Part shown: positions 38,252 to 48,042 of the stretch, piece after piece
Position numbering within the stretch: position 1 is the first letter of the stretch
How the letters are laid out: the number at the start of each line of letters is the position of its first letter
DNA from: Citrus sinensis
Taxonomy: Eukaryota; Streptophyta; Magnoliopsida; Sapindales; Rutaceae
DNA length: 64,000 nucleotides
Direction of reading: 5' to 3'
Assembly (NCBI RefSeq): GCF_022201045.2
Contig: NC_068558.1
Span: 3,038,001-3,102,000, forward strand
Notes under the pieces: model-generated
Seen by the model: the letters and a program-made list of their open reading frames with translations, nothing else
Told to the model about the DNA's origin: nothing
Database searches by the model: none
Position numbers and translations under genes: made by a program

Positions 38252-38706
38252 TGTTGCGGACCTCCCAATTCGTTAGCCCAATTGCCCCAATTTCGGGCTA
38301 GAGAGCCAACACAAGGCCAAGAGTGCTAGTTTGGCCCAATTCCGGAAGGTTCTAGGCAACTCTAGCACATGTGAACATGTAAATATTCTAGAATACTTTA
38401 TACAATTCCAGCACATGCAAATAGCTAGGAAATTGTAAAATACTCTAGAGTTTGACCAAGTTTGGCAAAGTTAGGTAAAGTTAGGCAAAGTTAGGCAAAG
38501 TTAGGCAAAGCCTCCCCTATAAATATGGGATGGCATTAAGCATTTGTATCCAACAAGCATTGTAATCTCTCTTTGTGTAATACAAGTTTCTTTGGCTCAA
38601 TTGCTCTCTTCTCTTGTTCGAGAATCTCTAGGCTTACTTAGCAACATTCGGCAAAGTTGTCTAAGTGCCGCACGGGTTAGCTGCGCAAAACACTCATCCC
38701 GTGACA
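38252..38706 (+). repeat. 5' LTR
   Basis: 455 bp, tgttgcgg to cccgtgaca. It holds a TATA-like ctataaatatgg near 38517-38528 and a 10-bp direct repeat (gttaggcaaa and one variant) just upstream. The 5' LTR has one more unit of this repeat than the 3' LTR. Confidence 0.95.
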
Positions 38707-38708
38707 AG

Positions 38709-38720
38709 TGGTATCAGAGC
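38709..38720 (+). other. Primer-binding site (initiator Met tRNA type)
   Basis: tggtatcagagc, two bases after the 5' LTR. It is complementary to the 3' end of plant initiator methionine tRNA, the usual primer of Ty3/gypsy and Copia elements. Confidence 0.9.
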
Positions 38721-38756
38721 TAAGGTTTGCACGCACGCAAATTAGCTCACGAAGCA

Positions 38757-39803
38757 ATGGCCAACCCTTCGAACGTAGCACAAGAGGGTGTTGTTGGTGT
38801 GGATGTTCCACCGGAACCAAGCCGTGGCCGAGAGGGAGAACGCGCCCAAGGCAAGACTCGCGGCAAGTCCAAGGCCCTATCCGTGGATGCGTTGGAGCCT
38901 CGTGTAGGCACTCTCGAAATAGCATTGTTCGCCGCTCAAGATAGCCTCGTGGGATTGGAGGAAAGAGTGGATGGTCTCGAGGGAGAATACGCCGAGTTCA
39001 CGGTGGCCACAAAAGCTCTCATCCATGAGCAAGCGAACATTCTCCGAGGTGAGTTTCGTTCTTTCCATGATGAGTTACTCAAACTTCGTAGTTTTGTTCG
39101 GGACGAACTACGTGCTATCCGTGCGGAAGTGGATGAAGTCCGCTCGGATTGGGCATGGCACAAACGCACACTCTCCACAAGTCCAGCTTCCGCAAACTCG
39201 AGTGATGCGCGCCGCATTGACGTGCCAAAGCCTGACACCTACGATGGCACACGCAATGCCACCATCGTGGACAATTTCCTCTTTGGGCTGGATCAATACT
39301 TCGATGCCATGGGTGTCCGAGATAAGGCATCGAAAGTGGGCACTGCACCTACCTATCTTAGAGGCACTGCACAACTATGGTGGCGTCGCAAGCATGGCGA
39401 GATGGGCAAGGGCATTTGCGCCATTGACACTTGGGCCGACTTCAAGCAAGAACTCCGAAAGCAGTTCGCCCCAAGCAATGCAGAAAAGGAAGCGCGAGTG
39501 CGCTTACGTCGCCTCAAGCAATCGGGTAGCATTCGGGACTACATCAACGAGTTCACTACCCTCATGTTGGAGATAAGCGACATGTCCGACAAGGATTCAC
39601 TCTTTTACTTCAAAGATGGCCTCAAGGATTGGGCCAAGACCGAGCTTGATAGGCGTGGTGTTCAAACACTTGACGACGCCATTGCCGTTGCGGAGTCGCT
39701 CACCGAATACTCTACCCAATCCAAGGACAAAAAGGCCAACCAAGGCAAAGGTGGGGGAGAGAGTCGCAAGGACAAGGGCAACAACCGCAAAGATTGGGGG
39801 TAG
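38757..39803 (+). pseudogene. Retrotransposon gag, ended by an in-frame TAG
   Basis: The structural protein of the retrotransposon. The frame starts at the first ATG after the primer site. It carries the retrotransposon gag domain (FLFGLDQYFDAMGV, YLRGTAQLWWRRKH, LRRLKQSGSIRDYINEFTTL, FKDGLKDWAKTEL) and a Lys/Gly-rich tail. TAG at 39801-39803 stops it just before the zinc knuckle, which follows in the same frame near 39877-39918 ([13 protein letters not shown], spaced CX2CX3HX4C, one residue shorter than usual). The downstream sequence continues open in the same frame, so the TAG is a single substitution or a read-through stop rather than a normal gag end. Confidence 0.85.
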
Positions 39804-42326
39804 AAAAAGCCGCCTAGCAACAAGAGTTGGCAAGGAAAATCGGAGGGCAAGAAGGAGGCGCCAAAGCCGCGAAGCCCATGCTTCATATGCAATGGTCCTC
39901 ATTGGGTACGCGACTGTCCGGAGAAGAGGTCGCTTAATGCTCTTGCTGCCCAACTCAAGAGCAACCCTGCAATGTCCACGGAAGAACCCCAACTCAGCAT
40001 GGGTTCTCTCCAACGCCTCGGCGCACTCAATCGCCAACAGCCCGCACTCATCAAGAAAGGGCTCATGTATGTAAGCGCAAAGGTCAACGGTCAGTCCGTT
40101 CGCGCGCTGCTAGACACGGGAGCAACACACAATTTTGTGTCCGTAGACGAGGCCAAGCGCTTAGGCCTCAAGGCCACCAAAGAAGGAGGCACAATGAAGG
40201 CTGTGAACTCACCCGCCAAGCCAATTGCGGGAATCGCACAAGGCGTGCACATCACACTTGGTACGTGGAGCGGAAAGCTTGACTTCTCCATCGTGCCCAT
40301 GGACGACTTCAAGATGGTCCTCGGCATGGAATTCTTTGACCAAGTCCATGCCTTCCCACTGCTCGCTACAAACTCCCTAAGCATCCTCGACGGGAGTAAA
40401 GCATGCATGGTACCCACGGAGCGAGGCAAGTCCGAGGAGAAGACAGTCTCCGCCATGCAATTCAAAAGGGCTTTCAAGAAGGACCCAAGTTTCTTGGTCT
40501 CCATTCGAGAACTAAATGAGGAAGGAAATAGCGGAACGTCGCCAAGCCAAGTCCCTCCACGAATTCAAGCCGTCCTCAAAGATTACAAGGATGTGATGCC
40601 TCCAGAACTTCCGAAGAAGCTCCCACCTCCGCGAGAGGTAGATCATGCGATCGAGTTAGAACAAGGCGCGAAGCCAACAGCCTTGGCGCCCTACCGCATG
40701 GCGCCACCTGAATTAGAGGAGTTGCGAAGACAACTCAAAGACTTGCTGGACGCAGGCTACATTCGCCCCTCAAAGGCCCCATTCGGTGCACCGGTCCTCT
40801 TCCAAAAGAAAAAGGATGGATCGCTGCGGATGTGCATCGACTATAGAGCACTCAACAAGATCACTATCAAGAACAAGTATCCGATTCCCTTGATTGCGGA
40901 CTTGTTCGACCAGCTTGGCAAAGCGCGGTACTTCACCAAACTTGACTTGCGCTCCGGGTATTATCAAGTGCGCATCGCCAAGGGAGACGAACCGAAGACA
41001 GCATGCACAACAAGGTACGGGTCTTTCGAATTCCTTGTGATGCCTTTTGGCCTTACTAATGCACCCGCCATATTTTGCACACTCATGAACAAGGTACTCC
41101 AACCATTCCTCGACCGCTTCGTGGTCGTGTACTTGGACGACATTGTGGTATATAGCACCACACTCGAGGATCATGCCCAACACTTGCAACAAGTCCTCAA
41201 AGTACTTCGAGACAATGAGCTCTTCCTCAAACTAGAGAAGTGCTCGTTTGCCCAACAAGAGGTGGAGTTCCTTGGCCACAAGATTGCGGGCGAGAAGATC
41301 ATGATGGAGAATGACAAAGTAAAAGCCATCCTCGATTGGGAGCCTCCCTCGAAAGTACCCGAGCTTCGCTCATTCCTTGGGCTGGTGAATTACTACCGCC
41401 GCTTTATTAAGGGCTATTCAGCCAAGGCGGCACCCTTGACGGATATGCTCAAGAAAAACAGAACGTGGCATTGGTCCGAAGAGTGCCAACGTGCATTCGA
41501 GGAGTTGAAGAAGGCAATTTCGGAGGAACCAGTCCTCGCTCTTCCGGACCACACCAAGCCCTTCGAAGTTCAAACGGATGCCTCAGATTTCGCCATAGGT
41601 GGAGTCCTTATGCAAGAAGGCCACCCAATAGCGTTCGAGAGTCGAAAGCTAAATGACACGGAACGCCGCTACACGGTGCAAGAAAATGAGATGACCGCAA
41701 TCATACATTGCTTGCGGGTGTGGCGACATTACATGCTTGGCTCGCACTTCACGATTATGACGGATAACGTGGCGACAAGCTACTTTCAAACTCAGAAGAA
41801 GTTGAGTCCGAAGCAAGCACGGTGGCAAGATTTCCTTGCGGAATTCGACTATCGGCTGGAGTACAAACCGGGGAAAACCAATGTCGTTGCGGACGCTCTA
41901 AGCCGCAAGGCCGAATTGGCGACACTTAGCATGAGCCAACCGAAGTCTGACCTTGTCTCACGCATCAAGGAAGGCCTCCAACAAGATCCGCTAGCCAAGG
42001 ATTTGCTGGAGAAGTTGCTTGAGGGAAAGACAAGACGATTTTGGCAAGAGGAAGGCATCCTCCTCACCAAGGGAGATCGGCTGTTCGTGCCAAGGTGGGG
42101 AAACTTGCGGAAGGAAGTAATCAAGGAGTGCCACGACTCTAAGTGGGCCGGTCACCTAGGAATCGAGCGCACCACCGCACTAGTTCAAGCCTCGTATTTT
42201 TGGCCGCACATGAGGGACGACATCGAGGCATATGTGCGAACTTGTCTTGTGTGCCAACAAGACAAAGTGGATCATCAACTTCCAGCAGGATTGTTGGAGC
42301 CGCTACCACTAGCAACAAGGCCATAG
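39804..42326 (+). pseudogene. Retrotransposon pol: zinc knuckle, protease, RT, RNase H, integrase N-part
   Basis: Same frame as gag; open from the TAG at 39801 to a second TAG at 42324-42326. The aspartic protease is shown by [12 protein letters not shown] (catalytic Asp codon at 40114). The reverse transcriptase has [25 protein letters not shown] and YLDD (41130-41141). RNase H of the Ty3 type follows ([24 protein letters not shown]). The integrase HHCC finger is in the [12 protein letters not shown] and CLVCQQDK segments. The second TAG falls where related integrases have a conserved tryptophan, between the finger and the core. Confidence 0.88.
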
Positions 42327-43421
42327 GAAAGTGTCTCCATGGATTTCATCACATCGCTGCCCAAGTCCGAAGGTTGCGGAAGCATCATGGTTGTTGTCGA
42401 TCGATACAGCAAGTATGCCACATTCATTGCCGCACCAGCCGATTGCAAAGCGGACGAGGCAGCCCGCCTATTCGTCAAGCACATTGTGAAGCTTTGGGGA
42501 GTTCCGAAGAGCATTGTGAGCGACCGAGACCCTCGGTTTACTGGGCGGTTTTGGACGGAGCTCTTTAAGATGTTGGGGACCGATCTCAAGTTCTCGACAA
42601 GTTTCCACCCACAAACGGATGGGCAGACCGAGCGCATTAATGGCCTCCTCGAAATGTACCTGAGGCATTATGTGAGCGTTCACCAGCGGGATTGGGCGAA
42701 GCTACTCGACATCGCCCAATTTTCTTATAACTTGCAACGAAGCGAGGCTACAGGCAAGAGTCCGTTCGAGATCATCATGGGATTCCAGCCCATGACCCCC
42801 AATGCCATAGCCTCGACTTACGGAGGGAAAAGCCCCGCGGCACACAAGCTCGCCCGCGAATGGCATGAGGAAGCGGACATCACGCGAGCCTATCTTGACA
42901 AAGCCGCGAGGAAAATGAAGAAATGGGCTGATATAAGGAGACGGCATGTTGAGTACAAGGAAGGAGATCAAGTCATGATCAAGCTCCTACCCCAACAATT
43001 CAAGACTTTGCGGAAAGTTCACAAGGGGTTAGTGAGGCGCTACGAGGGACCCTTCCGAGTTGTTCGACGTGTAGGCAACGTCTCGTATCAACTCCAACTT
43101 CCGCCAAGACTCAAGATCTATCCGGTCTTCCATGTGAGCCTTCTCAAACCATATCATGAAGACATGAGAGAACCAAGTCGCGGAGAATCGAGGCGCGCGC
43201 CAACTGCCGTTGTCACCGCATTCGACAAAGATGTGGACTACATCATTGCGGACAGAACGGTTTCGAGGAGGGGCGTGCCAGCACATAACGAGTACTTGGT
43301 GAAGTGGAAAAACCTCCCCGAGAGCGAAGCCACTTGGGAACGGGAAGATGATTTGTGGCAATTCGCTGAGCACATCCAGCACTTCAAGCACGAGAGCGCG
43401 ACGAGGACGCCGCGAGCTTAG
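42327..43421 (+). pseudogene. Retrotransposon integrase core and chromodomain
   Basis: Still the same frame, open to the terminal TAG at 43419-43421. The integrase core has its first Asp in VDRYSKYATF, its second in IVSDRDPRF, and HPQTDGQTERING with the DDE glutamate. The GPY/F-type region is around LVRRYEGPFRVVRRVG. The C-terminal chromodomain (DYIIADRTVSRRG, EYLVKWKNLPESEATWERE), about 43230-43400, defines the element as a chromovirus; such domains direct integration to particular chromatin. Confidence 0.88.
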
Positions 43422-43432
43422 GTGGGGGAGGA

Positions 43433-43877
43433 TGTTGCGGACCGCCCAATTCGCTAGCCCAATTGCCCCAATTTCGGGCTAGAGAGCCAACACAAGGCCA
43501 AGAGTGCTAGCTTGGCCCAATTCCGGAAGGTTCTAGGCAACTCTAGTACATGTGAACATGTAAATATTCTAGAATACTTTATACAATTTCAGCACATGCA
43601 AATAGCTAGGAAATTGTAAAATAATCTAGAGTTTGACCAAGTTTGGCAAAGTTAGGTAAAGTTAGGCAAAGTTAGGCAAAGCCTCCCCTATAAATATGGG
43701 ATGGCATTAAGCATTTGTATCCAACAAGCATTGTAATCTTTCTTTGTGTAATATAAGTTTCTTTGGCTCAATTGCTCTCTTCTCTTGTTCGAGAATCTCT
43801 AGGCTTACTTAGAAACATTCGGCAAAGTTGTCTAAGTGCCGCACGGGTTAGCTGCGTAAAACACTCATCCCGTGACA
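43433..43877 (+). repeat. 3' LTR
   Basis: 445 bp, about 98% identical to the 5' LTR apart from one missing 10-bp repeat unit. It follows directly after the purine-rich tract ggtgggggagga. Confidence 0.95.
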
Positions 43878-45613
43878 ATAGAGTTTCTTTCTTTAGTCAT
43901 AACAATTTCATTACATTTGCCTAATAACGTGCTAGCCTTGCCTCAAGATTAATCTTGAATTTTTTTTATTATAATCACTTTTTACCGCGTCGTGCGTTCG
44001 TTCTAATAAGTTCGTTTTCTTTTGACAAAAACACTTCATGTTCAGATGTTTCCACAGTTGCTGCCGTTTCCTTCTAAATGGATAGGAATAGGAAGATGAA
44101 AAAGATTTCTCTTATAACTACTTTAGCACAATTTCCCAGATTTGGCGGAAGGGCAAAATGACAAGATAGGTACAACTAGACTTAGACCAAAAGACTCGTC
44201 ATATTCATAGGTCTTCCAATCCAATGTTGGAGCAGGACACATTTTAATGAGATACTGCTTGGCAGCTACCTCCATCTCTATGCGGTAACTGGGATCCATT
44301 AAGTCACCGTCCCGATGGATCCCACCCGACACAAACTGCCAAGGCTCACTCAATTGGAAATTGGATTAACAAAAGATCAAAGGGTTACTTTAGATGGGAC
44401 CCTTAGCTAAAGGCATTTGGCTGTAAAAGTTTTGGTGGGTGTCTACTTCACCCTCACCATTTGCGACCCAAGTGCATTCCAAGGAAAATCTGATGATTTT
44501 TTTCCTTGTAAATATAATAATAATTTATCCCACTTGCTTTAATTCAAAATCAATTGACACCGCACTTAGCAGGGGCATCGTTCGTTTTTCTTACCTACTT
44601 CAATTTTATAAATTAAGGGAAGCAGAACAACAGTAGATTGATTCTCAACTTATGATTATAGAATGATGTAAAGTTTATCGTACATTCCAATAAGGTGCCG
44701 CAATTGATGTGATCTTCATTATATGACTGATATTAGTAGGCTTTTTTTTTTTTTTTTTTTTTTTTACACTAACTTCACATCCCACGACTTGGTCGGCATG
44801 AGCAATCTTGATCGGATTGAAATGGAAGAAGAATTATCCAAAATATTGAGTGACTATGAAGGCTTCTTCATGGTTACACACGATAGCCAAGTAGATATGA
44901 TTAATATACTTAAATTATATCAGATTTAAACATTAAAAATTTTGGAAAGAAAATGTCAAAGAATTTAAATATTAACAACTAGTTGACATTTTCACAGTAA
45001 ATAAAAAACTAAAAATAAAAAAAGTTGACAAAAGGCCTGATAAAATGAATTTAAAAAGATTATTTTCTTTGTTACGCACCGAAATTGGTTGAAAAATACA
45101 AAGCAGAGGCTTTTTTTTTTTTTTTTTTTTTTTAAATTCAGAACCGCAGTACAATCAATCTAGAAAAATAAATGCACCTATAATCAATCATTGGCCATAA
45201 GACTAAGAATTTTTCTCCAAAAAAAAAAAACATTCATTTCTAGATCCCAGGATGAAGAAATTTCAAACCAAACCAGAACAGAAACTAAAGTACTCATTTA
45301 TCTATATATAATTGTATATTTACACACAATTAGTTTTTTTTTTTTTTTTTTTGCAAAAAAACAGTTACAGCCAAAACCGAACTAATTAACCATCATATAT
45401 AATTTATGTAGCTCCCTAGGAGGCCCAAAAAAAAAAAATGACTAAAGTAAAACTGCTCTATATATATAATTTAAATAAAAACAAAGAAAAATGAAGATAT
45501 TTAATTGATTCAAACCCCCCATCATCATCATCGGCATCGTAATCTGGAACGGCGTTCGATGGTGTTGAATCTTCTTCATGGGTCAAAATGGACGCAAGTT
45601 TCTGGTGAAGCCA
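43878..45613. other. Spacer with an unassigned minus-strand open frame
   Basis: Mostly A/T runs and spacer (long T runs at 44742-44765, 45111-45133 and 45333-45351). An open frame of 76 codons on the minus strand (44353-44123) has an ordinary amino-acid mix (EPWQFVSGGIHRDGDLMDPS, CPAPTLDWKTYEYDES) unlike its low-complexity surroundings. It may be a gene-fragment exon, but I could not name a family. The last part is probably the 3' UTR of the DUF1645 gene. Confidence 0.4.
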
Positions 45614-46346
45614 TTACATATTAACATTACTGAAGAAACCGACCAGGTCTTTCCTATAAGGCAAAAAAGATCGCTTCTTATCTTCTTCTTTAACGGATCG
45701 ATTCCTGACATAATGCTCCTTATTAACAGTAGCTTTATCGGCAGCTTTGCCGGTCCCAGTGGCGGAGCGAGAAGAAGATTTATTATAATCTTGAGAGTCT
45801 TCATGACGGTGGTGACGATGACGAGCAGCAGTTGCCTTCTTGTTGTGGTGATTACCAGTAACGAGAGGCGTGAAGAAGACAAAGGTGTCTTTGCCGTCGC
45901 TGTTGCTTCTGTAAAGCAAGTCCCTGAACTTCCATCTCTTGGAATTAGATCCAGTTGAATGGCTCTTCTTGCAGGACCTCCCCGGGGATTGAGATTCCTT
46001 CGAAGGCTTGGGCGTCCACACGCAGTAGGTCCCCGGCGTCAAGTTGTCAAGATCGTCGGCTTCAGATGATGAGCAAGAACAAGAAACCGAGGTTTCACGC
46101 TCTTCGCTCATCAGCTTTCCCAACGGCAGCCTATTGCTACTTCTCCCGGTTGTCGTCGTCGTCGTCGTCGGTGAAGCGGCGGGAGCAGGAGAAGGAGCAG
46201 CGGCGTTGTTTTGATCATAATTATATAACAGCAAGTCTCTGTTGAAGAGGGGATACAATGGTTTTATTTGACCGTTGAAGAAGATCTCATCCGCTGTGAT
46301 GGACGAGCACTCTTGCTTCTTATTACAAACAACTGCAAACTCAAAT

Positions 46347-46378
<32 letters not shown>

Positions 46379-46627
46379 TTCTTCGTGCTTCTGTTGCGAG
46401 AACAACACCACATCATCATCAAGACTGCTTCCCCTCCTGTCCTCCTCCTGCTGCCGCTCCCGCTCCCAGTTGATGTCGAATATATCCTCCGAATACTCCG
46501 GTTCTTGCTGTCTGAATTCTTCCACAACTCGTGCTGCAATCTCAGCGAGATTGGCCGACGAGTAGCTGCTGAAGCTCGGAGAGCTTGGCGACAGCGACAG
46601 AACTGGGCTTGCACTTGCACCCTGCAT
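45614..46627 (-). CDS. DUF1645 family protein
   Basis: A single-exon gene of 337 residues, starting at the ATG at 46627. The layout follows plant DUF1645 proteins. An N-terminal LAEIAARVVEEFRQ is followed by an acidic EFEFAVV block, a PLYPLFNRDLLL block, PLGKLM, WTPKPSKESQSPGR, then the conserved basic SKRWKFRDLLYRSNSDGKD with VFF after it. The C-terminal half is rich in Ser, Arg, Lys and His. A run of ten glutamates (residues about 84-94) is coded by a GAA/GAG repeat at 46345-46386 and could vary in length. No signal peptide or membrane segment is seen. The molecular function of the family is not established; some members are linked to growth and stress responses. The short poly-Glu and poly-Thr runs give long open frames in other frames, which are artefacts. 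Confidence 0.85.
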
Positions 46628-46826
46628 TTCTTTTCTTAATTTATTAAACTAATCTTTCTACCTATTAATTCTATTTCTGGCTCCTCCTCTATCTATCTGT
46701 TTTCAATTAATTACAGTACAAGAAAAAAAGAAAAAAAGAAGAAGATTTTTGTAAGGTTTTAAAGAGAGAGAGAGAGAGAGTTGGTTGAAAATTAACAAGA
46801 AAGTGTGGGAATCCTAATCCTTGAAA

Positions 46827-46834
46827 TATATATA
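46827..46834 (-). promoter_or_regulatory. Possible TATA box of the DUF1645 gene
   Basis: tatatata, about 200 bp before the start codon. A GA run (about 46764-46781) between it and the ATG would lie in the 5' UTR, as is common in plants. Transcript data are lacking. Confidence 0.35.
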
Positions 46835-48002
46835 GCGTGAGTGGTTGCGAAAATTTTGGCCGTTTCATTCAGTGTCTATTATTTGTTTGCGAGTATTTTG
46901 GTTCGGGTGAGCCGCAGGCGTAGAATTTGTGTAAGGGTGACCAATAAATCGGCTACTTCGCGACTTTTGTAGTATGCATACTTGGAAGGAAATTTCAGTC
47001 GGAAAAAAAGGAAATGTAAAAACAAACTATTAATTAATTAATTAATTAACATAATAAATAAATAAATAAAAGTTGGGTATTTTGTTTTGTAATTGTATCA
47101 CGTAACTTGGAAAGTTCTTTTCTTTGTTCACACGTAACACGAGTTTAGCTCCATACGTGGAATCGTAAGAGGGTCCACACGTGTTTCTCCTCCTTTACAA
47201 ATACATCGTGATAAGGTCAAAAGTCGCCGTCTCTCGTTTCACTTTTGCCAAATTTGGCCAAATTTTTCTTGATTCTGGAGACTATTATGCTTTCTTGTTT
47301 TTAAACGTCTAGAAACTTGAATGTATTACCAAATACTTGTTAAATTTTTACATTGTAAGTTATAGAAGATGTCACAGACACACCCAGCACGTACGTGCGA
47401 AGTTTAAAGCACTACACGTGTCTGGCAGCTGCAATTCCCACCACTTTCTTGGTAACTCGTTGGTTGTCACCCAATCTGATTCATCATGATGAGAGCGACG
47501 TTTAGCACCAAAAAAGTGAAAGAAATTTTAATGCTAACAACCTCATCTCACCTTTAATTAGGCAATTTTAGGATCTGCTGCTCTGCTAAGCTAACATCAT
47601 ACATACAGTACTAAATTATTGGCCTTTTCAAGGGAAACTTCGATTCACAAAGTTATTGGCCTCTGTTGGTAGATTTTATAATTCATACATGCATCACACA
47701 TATTCATTGTGTATATCCAATTTCTTTGGGCCAATTTTCATATGCATATGTAAACCATATAGCTTTATTATAAAATAAAGTTGAATATATATACATATAT
47801 ATATACATACATACATACATATTATATATACAGATTTGTATTTTCCGCACGGATTAAGTTGTAGGGGACGGATTTTTGGAAGCATCTTGTAAAAGTGTGC
47901 ATTAAAAAATTATTGCTAAAGGCTGTTGTTAATTTCTAGTATATCCATATATATTTACCTAAAAAAGAAGTAGGTAAACGTTTTTTTTTATTGTTTTTAA
48001 TT

Positions 48003-48042
<40 letters not shown>

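Larger units (their letters stand above)
38252..43877 (+). mobile_element. Ty3/gypsy chromovirus LTR retrotransposon, nearly complete
   Basis: A 5.6-kb element with LTRs beginning TG and ending CA, a tRNA-iMet-type primer site, a gag-pol region in one reading frame, a purine-rich tract (43421-43432) and a C-terminal chromodomain. The flanks share atag (38248-38251 and 43878-43881) as a probable target duplication. The LTRs differ by about ten substitutions in about 445 bp plus one 10-bp repeat unit, so the insertion is fairly young but not recent. Domain order is gag, protease, RT, RNase H, integrase, chromodomain, as in chromoviruses (Reina/Tekay-like; lineage not settled). Two in-frame TAG codons interrupt the frame, so this copy is probably not autonomous. 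Confidence 0.95.

Noticed and set aside
38460..38512. Short regular repeats that might suggest a CRISPR-like array
   Set aside because: The 10-bp units are contiguous without spacers and lie in an LTR; this is a plant nuclear sequence.
38877..43391. Many antisense open frames across the retrotransposon
   Set aside because: They are complements of the gag-pol frame in a GC-richer segment; none shows a family motif.
45578..46639. Plus-strand and second-frame open frames opposite the DUF1645 gene (poly-Ser, poly-Phe, poly-Lys)
   Set aside because: Produced by the GAA/TTC and other codon repeats of the real minus-strand gene.
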